The notes under the pieces were generated by a model. That model was not told the origin of the DNA. It did no database searches and saw only the letters and a program-made list of their open reading frames with translations. The position numbers and the translations under genes were made by a program. A stretch of 59,036 nucleotides of DNA from Labyrinthula sp. Ha. Lineage: Eukaryota; Sar; Bigyra; Labyrinthulida; Labyrinthulaceae. The stretch is from positions 1 to 59,036 of the forward strand of contig JAALGZ010000094.1 in the NCBI GenBank assembly GCA_015227615.1, written 5' to 3'. This document shows, in pieces, positions 22,870 to 33,703 of the stretch (the first letter of the stretch is position 1; each line of letters starts with the position of its first letter).

Positions 22870-23140
22870 CAAGCCCGTGAAGCTTTTGAGGATTTAGTGT
22901 ATAAGTTATTGAGTCAAAGAATAATAGTTACTGCTGAAGGTATGATGATTCAATATTCTTGTTCTTTGTTTGAAGCTTACACTTTGAAGATTTTAGTTGC
23001 TAAGTTCGGTATGGGAAACTTTGTTGAATTCAAAAAATAGTTACCTAGAGAATCTAAGCAACAGATTTATAATCACCTTCAAAGATATTTAAGAAGGCAA
23101 AATTTAGAACATTTGCATGGCCTTAAGGTCAATTTAGATG
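22870..23140 (+). other. Myb/SANT-like segment of the first chromovirus
   Basis: After the chromodomain lies a segment with KILVAKFGMGNF and SKQQIYNHLQRYL. It aligns with the second element's LCIWKFGIGQYDRIQ and TKQQLYNRTQKLVGQQS, a helix-turn-helix pattern of Myb/SANT type. Neither integrases nor ordinary chromoviruses carry this as standard. Confidence 0.5.
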
Positions 23141-23539
23141 TGGTAAGAAAAAAAATTAAAAGCTTGAAAATTTTAGTTAAAGAATAAGAAGTCTCTGGAT
23201 GATACAATTAAATGCATGAAGAGATTCTTTAATGTGTGGAGATATATTAAACCGCATATGAAAAATAATGGTAAGAACTTTAAAGTAAAGCTTGTGGTAT
23301 ATGATGTATTTTCAATTGAAGGTTTGAAGAAGTTATATACTGAAGTCTCTCAGGTTATTACTGATAAAGATACTTGGGATAAATACCCTGAGGATAATGG
23401 CGATATAACTGAGTTTTGACAGCAGATTAAGTGGTGTATTAAAGGATACTCAAAACGTTTACATGATGTTTCAGAAGGTTTTGAAGAACTCAAAGTTATT
23501 GTTAAGAATGAGTTTGAGGGAGCTGAAGTTTTTATTCGA

Positions 23540-24220
23540 GGATATCAGTTGAAATGGGCTAAGACAATTAACATGGTTCATGCAATCAATCAGGAACTTA
23601 ATGTGGAATTTTATATTTGGAAGAGACCACATGGTTCAAGATACATTAATACAGATGTGCAAAAATTTATTTTTAATCAAAAAGAGAAGCCAGATGTTTT
23701 AATTGTGGATCTCCCTTTCAAGATGTTTTCCTCTGATCCTGTGAGAGGACCTAAAGTTGAATACGATGTTTTGGATGCTGCTGCTATTCTAAACTTGGTT
23801 GTTAATGGATTACCGCCAAATAACATGTGGTTTGCATGGACTGTATTTAAGAAAAGAGACCTAGTGCTTAAGTGGATGGAAAAAAACGGAATAAAATTTT
23901 TAAGCAGACTCATCTGGGTGAAAGTTAATGAAGATAGAACAATTTTATCTACACTTGAAAATTTGACTGGAGCTTGCACTGAAAAAGTGTTAATTGGTTT
24001 AAGAGGACATTTTCCTGATACCTTAGAAAAAAGTTTATTAGAAAAGAAGTTTTTTATGGAGTAAGAAGAGGGAATTCAAAAAACCGGTTGAGTTTTACCA
24101 GATAATTGAGAACGTTTTCAATAATAATTCTGTTAAATGGGAGTTGTTTGGAAGAAACAACAACCTGAGAAGAGGCTGGTTTACTGTTGGAAATCAAGTA
24201 GGTCTCTAACTTCAGAGATA
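23540..24220 (+). other. MT-A70-like methyltransferase segment of the first chromovirus
   Basis: The 3' end of the coding part reads as a decayed MT-A70 domain: a VLIVD strand, SDPVRGPKVEYDVLDAA in the place of the YxTMxxxE block, MWFAWT, FLSRLIWVKVN, CTEKVLIGLRG (compare METTL3 EHCLVGVKG), KPVEFYQIIE and a closing LFGRNNNLRRGWFTVGNQ block typical of the family C-terminus. The match in order and spacing to the second element makes the assignment good although the copy is degenerate. Confidence 0.75.
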
Positions 24221-24229
24221 TTGGGGCAA

Positions 24230-24482
24230 TGTTACGGTAAAAACCTCTCTTATGAATATCTCTTATGTAGTTTATTTATACTTTGTATTTATATTTCGTT
24301 ATGACATTTACACCATGCCACGTCATTGGGTCACAGAAGTAGTTACAGAGTACACTTTTTAAGGTATTAAGAACCAAAGAAAAAGAAGCCATATATTTTC
24401 ACGTTTACCTCTACACGACTGCTACTCGGCGGCGTCTAGAGAAGAATGTATTTAATGGACGGAAAACTCTCAATATATTTCA
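24230..24482 (+). repeat. right LTR of the first chromovirus
   Basis: Begins TGTTACGG after a purine-rich tract and ends at CA 24481-24482. It is 253 bp against 240 bp for the left LTR. Immediately to its right the duplicated segment begins, in the middle of a gene that is longer in copy A. Confidence 0.8.
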
Positions 24483-24484
24483 AT

Positions 24485-25223
24485 TTCCGAGTTTAACATG
24501 ATTCGGTTTGTTAATGTGAACCAGAATGTAAAAGAGTTGTCCGATTTCATAAAAAGAATAAATATAACAACAGCCATAGTAAATACAATTGTTATTATCA
24601 TCAAGAACTGTCTCGAAGAACTGTATTATTTTCTTTATGGTGTTAGGTCAGGTGAACATTTCAAATATCTTATTCTTTTACTTCCAATTAATCAAGAAAA
24701 TACATATAATATAACTATGTATAAGAATATCAATATCAATTTTAAAAACCTACATATTAGACGAAACTCATTCTTTTCTTTGCTTGCTCGAGCTTCATTT
24801 GCTTCTCACATACTATATATAGTAACTGAATTGTGAATGGATATAACCTTTGCAAAACCAATGGAAGCTGCTCGAACTTTTTTGGAGATGTCAAGAGTTG
24901 AATACAACGTGAAGTTTAGAGAACTCATTCTTGAGTCATCAGATACAGATAAATCTTTTAGATCATATGAATGGGTGTATTGTCTAGATAATCTATTTTC
25001 CTCAAAATGAGAAGTTTTTAATTTTGAATGGTACGGAATCATTCCTATTTTTAAAAGTCGCGATATCTTAATCCATTGTCTTATAAAGCAAGTCCGGGAT
25101 CTAGATATAAAAGTCAGGTTAAGTTTTTACTGCAGTGACATAAAATTTTTCACTCAATATAAAAGACTTCAAGTTTTGAAAAATTTAGAACATAATAACT
25201 ATGAAAATTTTGATATGCTCTAG
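24485..25223 (+). pseudogene. truncated copy of the unknown family gene (member 1, copy B)
   Basis: Homologous to codons from about residue 68 onward of the gene at 4734-5672; it starts with FNMIRFVNVNQN next to the right LTR. The 5' part is missing, so the junction with the retroelement removed or replaced it. The frame is further interrupted by two in-frame TGA codons (at about 24834 and 25008), while the 3' end including TAG 25221-25223 is kept. It is clearly diverged from copy A. A dead copy of a host-type gene. Confidence 0.85.
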
Positions 25224-25462
25224 GTCGAAAAGTATTCTACTTCTGAAGTTCATGGAGAACTATTTTTCTAAGTTGTTTTTTATTTTTTGAATCAGAGAAT
25301 TTAATTTAGAATCTTGCTATAAGAGGAAGACTCAAAAACTATAATACTTAGAATAAGTTTCGACTCTTTAATACTAAGTTATACCTTTATGAAATTTTTA
25401 AATACTCATACTAGAATCATTTTGTCATTAAAACTTTGCTAAATACTATTTTTTCTATCTAG

Positions 25463-26398
25463 TTATACAATAACAAAATTATTATACTTGGCATAACCCA
25501 TAGATTTCAGTATTTTGAGTTTTTTAGATACACGATTTTTCAAATCAGAAGTCCCTCTGAGTTTAATCTCTGCTACATCAACTGTTTCTCCAATATGTTT
25601 AACTAAAAGCAAAGCGAAAGGAAGGAGATAATTTGTTTTGTTAGTCCTATTTTTCCAAGATAGCTTCTTAAATCCACCATTTGAAATCAAAAGAGATTCA
25701 AAACAAATAATCCATCCATAACTACCAACAAACCTTCCACCCCAATCAGCAAATGATAAGTTTTTACAATTCGACAACAACCTTGAATATGAAATTTCCA
25801 AGAAAATTCTTGCTAAATGTCGAGGTTTAAATAAACTAAGGTCAACATCTATATTTGTAAGACAGAGAGAAATATTAAGAATAGAGAAATTTCTACTTAT
25901 AAAAGAAAGAGAAGAAATATTACGAAGAGAGATTTGTCTAAGTTGAATTGTAAAGTTCTTGACTTTTTTCTGAACTAAACTTCGTTTTTCTTCTGAATTA
26001 AAGTACAAGTAAAGATTCTCAAAAGAAGGATTTGAACCAAAAGCTTTTAAGAAATAAGTTAGCTCTGAAAAAGAATTATTTAAATGCAAAAAAACTGTTT
26101 TTACACCAACTTTTGTTAGATCAAGGTGTGTAAACAAGTTTGGTAAATATTGAGAACCCTGATCCATATTCTTAAAATGAATCACATCAAAATTACATAA
26201 TTTGGATAGTTTTTTCATAAGAGAAGAGTCTGATTTTGATAAAGGAAGATTTAATGAATTTATTTCCAGAGGAACTTTAGAGTTGTACCTTTTATGAGAT
26301 TTTGCTGGTATGACTTCAAAACTTTTATTGTCTTTTACTTTATGTGTTACAAGAAGGAAAATTGGATAAGTGGTAGAAAAATATAAATTGATTGACAT
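25463..26398 (-). CDS. unknown protein, lineage-specific paralogous family (member 2, copy B)
   Basis: 311 residues, ATG at 26396-26398, full length. It is the second copy of the protein at 5912-6847. The N-terminal two-thirds are identical, whereas the last 80 residues carry about a dozen replacements (for example FADWGG for FAAWGG, SMGYAKYNN for SMGYFNYNN). The open frame survived the diverged part, which is mild evidence that both copies encode protein. Its own neighbour on the left (24485-25223) is dead, unlike in copy A. Function unknown. Confidence 0.65.
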   Translation of the reverse strand: MSINLYFSTTYPIFLLVTHKVKDNKSFEVIPAKSHKRYNSKVPLEINSLNLPLSKSDSSLMKKLSKLCNFDVIHFKNMDQGSQYLPNLFTHLDLTKVGVKTVFLHLNNSFSELTYFLKAFGSNPSFENLYLYFNSEEKRSLVQKKVKNFTIQLRQISLRNISSLSFISRNFSILNISLCLTNIDVDLSLFKPRHLARIFLEISYSRLLSNCKNLSFADWGGRFVGSYGWIICFESLLISNGGFKKLSWKNRTNKTNYLLPFALLLVKHIGETVDVAEIKLRGTSDLKNRVSKKLKILKSMGYAKYNNFVIV

Positions 26399-26723
26399 TT
26401 CTAAGTGTGAAAATAATAAAAATGAGGATATCTTAATTTTGTAGTTTAGCTTAATTGCAATTCTATAATATATTTTATAGAAGTACTCTTAATGGTACAT
26501 ACCATTACTTACCGTAACAAAGATATCCTGAAACACATACCAGCTACCAGTATAGTACCGGAAGATTTCTTCACGTAAAATGGTGTGGAAAGCAGAAGTT
26601 CTAACGTTAAGGATTTCGGGTCGAGATAGTTGTCTCGTCTCTATTTTTTCTTCGTGTGGAACTCGTTTACAGTTATTCGTAAAGCAAACCAAATAGATAT
26701 CAATAACAACCTAAGCTAAGATT

Positions 26724-26933
26724 GTGAGCACAAAAATAGACCATGTAAAGGTGGTTCCTTTCCGGATTCTGTTTATCTTTTTGGTTTATCTTTGTGTTAA
26801 TTTAATTTGGAAAGAAGAAAAAAGATCTCATATCGTAGCAGCAACAATGCATAATTATGATCAAGAAAGACTCCCGCCTAGGCTTTACCAATATTTTGAA
26901 AATCCTAAAAAACATAATATGAAGGAATTTTAG
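26724..26933 (+). CDS. small possible single-membrane-span peptide, copy B
   Basis: Same peptide as 7173-7382; the only base change seen between the copies (an A/G difference in an early valine codon) is silent. The same reservations apply: GTG at the frame start and no independent evidence of expression. Confidence 0.25.
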   Translation: MSTKIDHVKVVPFRILFIFLVYLCVNLIWKEEKRSHIVAATMHNYDQERLPPRLYQYFENPKKHNMKEF

Positions 26934-29900
26934 TTAGGTTAAAACTCACCTCATATTACTTGGGTCTGTACCAAGTAAGGCTTGAGATTCAAAATCTTAA
27001 AGTTATGAAGTTGAGGGGAAAATATTTAATCAATAGTTACGTTGGTAAAAATAAATTTTCAGTGATTAATTAGTGTCTTGTTACCAGGAAAAAATGTAAA
27101 CCAATCTCATAAAATTAGGTTGATAAAATATAGTTCTCACTATTCTAGAAGAATTTTTTGCAGTTCAACTTTTCAATAATATCTTCTTCAAGAGTGAGCT
27201 AATCTAATGTAGGATAGCTTTTTAGTTATGCATTTGATTTTTTGTCTTAAACGACATTATCACTTATTATAAAATCTATAGAAACTTACCTCAGGATTCA
27301 AGCTGCTATCTTTCAAACTTGATTGCTACAAGGTCCTCTTTTATTATATTCTTCTAAGGTTAACTTATATTTCGGATGACTTACATGAAATTTACAAGCA
27401 ACTATTTTCGAAAGTTCATAAGAGTAACAAAACCCTAAACCCCTATATCTAAAAAAAATATTTTATGCTGCAGTGCATAGAAGACTATTTGGTGTATTAA
27501 ATGAAAAAAAAACACATTCGTTAAAAAATACCTATTCATTTTGGTGTGTCAATCCTTTATTTAAGAAAGAGTAACAAAAAAAAACTAATGCTAAGCTACC
27601 CACACATTCAATGATAGTACTCACATAGAACCTAGGCCTCGTACCAAACAATGCAAAATCTCTGTTTTCCCAAATCCTGAGATCAAAATGATATCCCTAA
27701 CTTGTCAAGAATACAGCATAATTACCATGATGTCTAATCCATTCTCCCAATTTTCAAGCATATCTCTAAGATATTGAAAATACCTTCTGAAACCAATCAA
27801 TTTTAAATTTTACAGAATTAAATCAATGAAAAGTATATTAACTATGGTAACTTGAAATAAGGCTTATTTTATTTGGTGATTATTGTCACCAAATATTACT
27901 CAAATATCATATTTTAATCCATAAAGTTGCTTGTATTGAGAAAACCCATTTATGATTTAGCTGGATGTTGATAAGGGTTCATATTTTAAATCTTGGGTAA
28001 GGTTATCTCCAAGTGCCCTTTCAACGAGTTTATTGATTAATTAAAAATATAAATTGAGGTGTAACTTCTTGACGAACTAATCAGTAGATATTACACCTCT
28101 TCGTAGACATTAAGGGTCCATAAAGATGGATGCATTAAGCAATTAACCTTATATTAATAATATAATAATAACTAATTGAGCTATATTTGACTTAGAAATT
28201 TAAATTTGCAAGAGATTCTGGGTTAGAGTTGCGAGACCTTTCAGCCTTCCATACACATAAAACTCTGCTCCAAGCTTCCGTAACCACCAAGAAAATCACC
28301 AATGATTTTTAAACAATTTTCAAGGAAATTTCAGATTTTTTTAAAGAAATTTGGAAATTGGGGCAAAAACTTCTGTTATCTACTTTCAATAGTGCAAAAG
28401 CACCATAAATACTTATCTACAGCCTCAACATACCGAATTGGGTAAAATTAGAGGAGAACCAATGATAATTGAAGATTTTTATGCTGAAGGCTCTTGTATA
28501 GCTTTGACAAAACTACAACCAAATTAAAGGTTCTAATACATTACAAGAAAAGACTCTGTTAAATGTTGGATATTCTTGGTTTTGCAATTCGATATAACAA
28601 AGTATCATTAGCAAAATTTTTCTAATAAAGCTATGCTTACAACATGATATATGCTAGTAATTTCAACTGCGTTTTAGTAACTCTCCCACTAACTGCACCA
28701 ATTATTCTTTGTTAGGATAGTTGACTTTCGCTCAGAGTTAACCTTTGAAAAAAAAAGACTGGGTCTCTATTACACGAGATATTGCGGGACAATATTTTAT
28801 TCTTATCTGAGGAAATTGAACGAAGGGTTAATACCCAAATCTCGGGTTTATATCGAGTTGTCTATATCAATTTTGTATAGTTATCATTTTTCATTTATCA
28901 TTTATCAATAATTGTTGTAGTATCAAATAGTATTGATAGTATTTTGGGGAATTAAGGCAATAATGAATTTAAGAACAAAAAATATAGGTAAATACTATTG
29001 CAGCAAAGCATAGAATAACTGCAAGCTAATAATTATAATAAAAACCCTAAAACCCTTAGACATAAACGGTCTAGAAGTGATCCTAAGTATTCATATAGAT
29101 CTGTATAGGTATAAGGAATATATTTCATGTTCATTACAATACGTTTTATGAGTAGATACTTCAGATTGACTTTTTGATCACCGAAGTAAGCTTGAATTAA
29201 ATTAGTTTATAAGTAAAGTGCTCTGGTTAGTACCTCCACAATGATATAGAATACCTGGCTATTCCAAGGTTCATCTCGTGTAGGCAAATAATTCATTTAC
29301 CTTCCATGCATAATAAAAATAAATGGTAGAAATATTGTAGGTAAATATAAAAAATGCTCGATCTTTCTGCATACAAACACCCCTTTCCCTCTTTATTTAG
29401 GCTGTTTATAAAAAGAACTTCCTTTATGAATGGAAAATATACCGGGCAATTTTGCTATTTCTTCCATGGGATTTTCAAATCTCACTGATGAAAAGGTTAT
29501 CTGTGATAAAAAATTCAAAATAAAAGCTTAAGCGCTTTGATTTTTGTTTCTCAAGTACAATAAATTGTATTCCAATATGCTCCTATCCATACATAGTAAC
29601 AGGTATTAACCGCATCAAAGTAAGTTGGTAGTAGCAAATGTTTTAGAAGAGATGAATCATATATTCCCTTTAAAAATAAAAGTTACTGACCTTTGTTATC
29701 GCAGTTTTCGAGACAATATAGTTCAATATCAAATTTTATTTCTTTTCCCATAGGTATATGGCACTATAAGTTAGCATTTATTATTCAAAGATTTTAGGGT
29801 ATTTGACTGCTTAAATCATCTCTAATTGCGACATTATACTTACTAGCAACAGGAAGTTGATACTCGTACTTTGGCTGGAGAAAATTGGTAACGATAAATA

Positions 29901-31132
29901 AATTATACACGCAGTATCAATATTAAAGATATTTTTATTTTTCAAAAAACAAGTAACTTAATCCTTTCTTATCTATACTTTTCCCCACATATTCTGTACT
30001 AAATCCGATTTCGCTCAACCTAAAAAATAATTCCACATAATTATTACTAGCAAGTGAATATGAATATCTTGAATTAGATTTTTATACGCTGTTCTTTGGG
30101 ATAAAAAGTTTATATATATTGGTAATAGTTTAAATCTTCGAGAGATAATGTTCTTAAGGGTAATATTACTGAAGACATTCTAAAATCAAGGAAGTAGAAA
30201 GAGTTGGTGATCTTTCTTTAAAATATAAATTAAATGACCTGGTTTAAGTAAAAACAGTGGTAGGGAAACGTGCAAAGATCCGAATGGAAATAACACTCGT
30301 AGTCGGGTTTCTATCTGCCTGTGTCACCGATTTTTTAAAAGATCATTTTTATTTCTCTTTAGGTCTAAATGACTGGTTGCAGAGCTCCCAGTTTTATAAT
30401 TGTTGTTATATATAGAAATGTGCATTTATATCTTCATGTCAACTTAAACATGAATTTATGGGCTTTGAAAAAGTCTAAAAGGATTTAGTAATGCTCTGAG
30501 GTACCTTGAGGGATGATTAAGCAACTTTGAGTTTTCCCGGGAATTTTTACCAAGTGAAAGCCCAAGACACATTGCCCAAATTGCAGCTCCTGGTCCCCGT
30601 ATTTTTTCTTTTCATGGGAAAGCTACATTTCTTACCAACTGTAGTAGATCTAAGCAAAATCCACAACTTGAATAAAATAATCCTTTTTCAGTAGCTCATG
30701 CTGCTTCAGCTGATTTATTGTAAGTGCAATACTGGAAAAAAGTTTTATCCTCTGCTTGGTGTAATATCTTAGACCTAAGAGGTATCTTACGATGCTTACA
30801 ATGCATTCGTATCTACGTTTATAGACGTGACTCAACTCTTAGATTGTATGAATTTGTTTGATTCAAAACCTATATATACATATTTCCCAAATAGTCTAAC
30901 ACATAGATAAGTTTGTAGATATGTGTTGCTACCTAATATAAGTCCTTTATGTTTATTGCCACTGATTAGGCGGTTGCTACATGGCCTGGACCCTTTCTTT
31001 ACTCGATCAATATTTTTCTCATCTTGAAAATTATTTATCTTTAGCTTGATTTGCTTTTGAATTCACTGCACAAAATACTTGTCAAATGGAAGCTTGCTCC
31101 TAAGGCTTTGCTAGAATTCATAGCCATCTATC
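26934..31132. other. long non-coding stretch inside the duplication, copy B
   Basis: Counterpart of 7383-11580. No gene seen. It differs from copy A in a cluster at about 27836-27956 and in scattered single bases and homopolymer lengths; from about 30680 rightward the divergence rises sharply. Confidence 0.6.
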
Positions 31133-31634
31133 TTGCTTTTTCGTACCATTTATATAGAGTATCACAGAAACAAAAAGGTAGTCATACAACGCTCACCTAA
31201 TCTCCAAGACCTTACTGCGTCTTATCATCTCATTCTAGCGCTTAGAAGTAAAGCAATGCACGTGCTACTTAAGAATCTGCCTACAGCCCCAGTTAAACTC
31301 AGACTCTACACATGCACACGCAGAGAACTAAAAACTCAGTTTCAAAGTGCTTTCTTTAGATATGGATTCCGAAAGTTAATAGACTACAGTGGATTTAATC
31401 AAAAGGAAAATCGGTTCGTATATACAACATCCCTATGCTTTAGTTGCTGTACACACAACACCATATCAGTCCCCCACTTTTCTACAGGTTACGCGCAGAG
31501 TAGTACAGCTTCTGCATTTTGTTGGCAGTGGTATCTCAGAAAGGTATCAAAATGTTTGTACAAGTACACCTTACACGGCTATTGATATGGAATTACCGTA
31601 CTCCTGGCTGTTCATTTTTTCCAATGTAACTTGA
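31133..31634 (+). pseudogene. coding relic, unrecognised, copy B
   Basis: An open frame of 150 codons (31133-31585) plus an overlapping frame (31389-31634), corresponding to 11560-12082 of copy A, where the frame is already split. No domain is recognised. The peptide is rich in aromatic and basic residues, without an obvious signal peptide. It might be an old element remnant; a live gene is less likely given the state of copy A. Confidence 0.3.
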
Positions 31635-32274
31635 AGCGAAGTTTCAACGATTCAAACCCCAAGCATAATGGATTTTAAATAAAAAACTCGTTTTACAAAG
31701 TAGTTTTATAGCCATTTTAACCAATGAAGTATTGAATTCCTCTCAAAGGAATATTTTTCCCAGTGAACACGGCGGATCCATAAGCAGACACATAAATTTG
31801 TCGCCTCGTGGCTGAACTAATACTTCATTTCTAACAAGTTTTTGAAAACAAAATCTTATTTCTCAAGAAACATCAACTAGTAAAAACGTACCAACATTTT
31901 AAATTTTCTTTCATAGATGATGCCAAATATACTCTTCAGGTCTGCGTTTTTCTTTCTCCGCTTCTTAGGTTCAGAGACAACAAGCCAATAAATTGCAATT
32001 TTGAAGGCGTATAGGCAACCCCTTAATTTTAATTAATATATTTAGGAAAAATTGATGCTATAGAATAAGCGAGTGAACAAATTTGGGAGATTAATACATT
32101 AGAAATGTATAGGAACAACCGGGATAATATTAATCTGTGCTGACGTAACTTATGCCACTCTTCCAATTGTACCAATAACTTAATTCCCCAAAACGAATAA
32201 TCAAAGACCAACGAAACAAATAAATAAAATTTCAATTCATATTTTTCAAGATAAAAGTTACACCTTAAATTCAA

Positions 32275-32809
32275 ACTCATTGCATTCATCGTCTTTACGC
32301 TTTGCTCTTAAGACGTCCGTGGAAGAAAGATACACCTTTAAAGCAAAATTACCGGAAATAGACTTCGATAAACTGTTTAGACTTGTAATATAACAAGAAG
32401 CTTTCCATAAAAACAATTAACTTCTTAAACTTTTTTACACTTAGCCTAACGGTTATATCAAAACCAAAACGAAAATTAAAGGTAATATCGCACCTCAGGA
32501 AGATTTGTTACTCTGCCGTTATACCATTAACAATCCTACATCATAACATGCTTATAATAATCAAATCGAAATTATAGTACATCTAGATAATTATTATCGA
32601 AACGACACTGTAGATCTAAGATAAGATAATCCTCACATTAAGCATAACACGGGAAAATTTCAAATTATAACCAAATGTTACAACCCAAACCTTTAGTGTG
32701 TTAAAGAGAATCTGCATACCGAGAACCCCTGTCCCATGAGCGTATTGGTTGGAACCCAAGCGGCATTTCCAAAGCTGTAACCAAAATATTACAATAAAAA
32801 CCACAACAA
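32275..32809. other. 535-bp segment present only in copy B
   Basis: In copy A the sequence TTAAATTCAA runs straight into TCTTCAAG (about 12720-12740). In copy B 535 bp are interposed. The segment is AT-rich, with no convincing ORF and no clear terminal inverted repeats; a CAA triplet stands at both junctions. It could be an insertion in B or a deletion in A by short-repeat recombination. Confidence 0.7.
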
Positions 32810-32916
32810 TCTTCAAGTTTAGTACTACATTTTAACGCCTATGAATATATTTAGGTTTAACACTGCTGCAAGATGAAAGTTCAAGCAAGAGTTTACGACA
32901 AAGCACAAGGCAAAAA

Positions 32917-33012
32917 TGTTTCCTGATTTAGAAGCGGTGTTCGGAGATTTATATTATTCAAACATGTTTACTGATTTAGAAGCGGTATTTGGGGATTTGA
33001 GTTATTCAAAAA
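32917..33012. repeat. 48-bp tandem repeat, two units, copy B
   Basis: Units 32917-32964 and 32965-33012, matching the array at 12837-12932 of copy A. Confidence 0.75.
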
Positions 33013-33345
33013 AAGTGATTCAAAGTGTTTAATTTCTACATTCAAAAATGTTTAGTATTATCCTTAAACCACTTAAGTTTTAAGTTTTAATTTTAATAAG
33101 AATCTAAATCTTCTGAATTTCAGTATTAATAGTCTTCAATCTCTAATTTAGTTAGTTCAAGTAACTATTTATTATCGTCTACACATATTTTAATGTTTCT
33201 GTATTCAAGCTATAAAAAATTATTTAGATTCATTCTCATCTTCATCGAGGGCCGAGTGGGGATGGAGGGCCGCGTCATGGGGCCATTCTTAAAGGCGCGG
33301 AGAGCATGAAAGACTCCTCGCTACGCAGGGGTAGAACAGCTGTAC

Positions 33346-33703
33346 ATTCTTCTATAATTTAAGCTTAACGACTTACTCACTACCTTCTATTCCACTTCAC
33401 TTTTCCCCGCCCCCTCTATATTTTGTCAGAGTATGGGTTGCGGTTAATAGTGTTTGGCCTTTGAGTTTCTGCTGTTAAGTTACTGGTAGTGGTTGTGGAA
33501 TTCCACTAAAACCCCTATTGGAACTCTTAGTCCAAATCCTCCTACATTTCCTAACGGAAGGGTTGTCTAATTTACGCTGGCGTAAGAAAACCCGATTCCG
33601 GAACAACCATTGCTCTACTATATCTAGAATTCCCATTTCCGCAGTAATCTACCATTCAATTAATTGAATTCCCCAAAATTCAAAGAAGGAAAAGCACAAA
33701 GAT
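33346..33703 (+). promoter_or_regulatory. upstream region of the myosin-like gene
   Basis: Unique DNA between the end of the duplication and ATG 33704, less AT-rich than average. It contains a near-palindrome TTACGCTGGCGTAA at 33572-33585 (6-bp arms, 2-bp centre), which could bind a dimeric factor. No TATA box is assigned. Regulatory role is inference. Confidence 0.3.

Larger units (their letters stand above)
17426..24482 (+). mobile_element. Ty3/gypsy chromovirus with MT-A70-like 3' domain, old and broken
   Basis: An LTR retrotransposon bounded by LTRs at 17426-17665 and 24230-24482. The order of parts is Ty3/gypsy: gag with a zinc knuckle and aspartic protease, reverse transcriptase, RNase H, integrase, then chromodomain. 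Beyond these come a Myb/SANT-like segment and an MT-A70-family adenine methyltransferase-like segment. The two LTRs differ by many substitutions and several small indels, so the insertion is old. pol is broken, with on the order of a dozen breaks; the gag-protease frame is still open. A purine-rich tract (GGGGCAA) precedes the right LTR. No target-site duplication is apparent. Composition is AT-rich like the host. The right LTR edge abuts copy B of the segmental duplication. Confidence 0.9.
24485..33345. repeat. segmental duplication, copy B
   Basis: Same order and orientation as 4934-13275. It begins two bases after the right LTR and ends in a GC-rich stretch (about 33246-33345), 360 bp before the myosin-like gene. 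It is longer than copy A mainly because of a 535-bp extra segment at 32275-32809. Confidence 0.9.

Noticed and set aside
26489-26692. 67-codon minus-strand frame upstream of the small membrane peptide in copy B
   Set aside because: Not open in copy A and overlaps the palindromic regulatory stretch; treated as chance.
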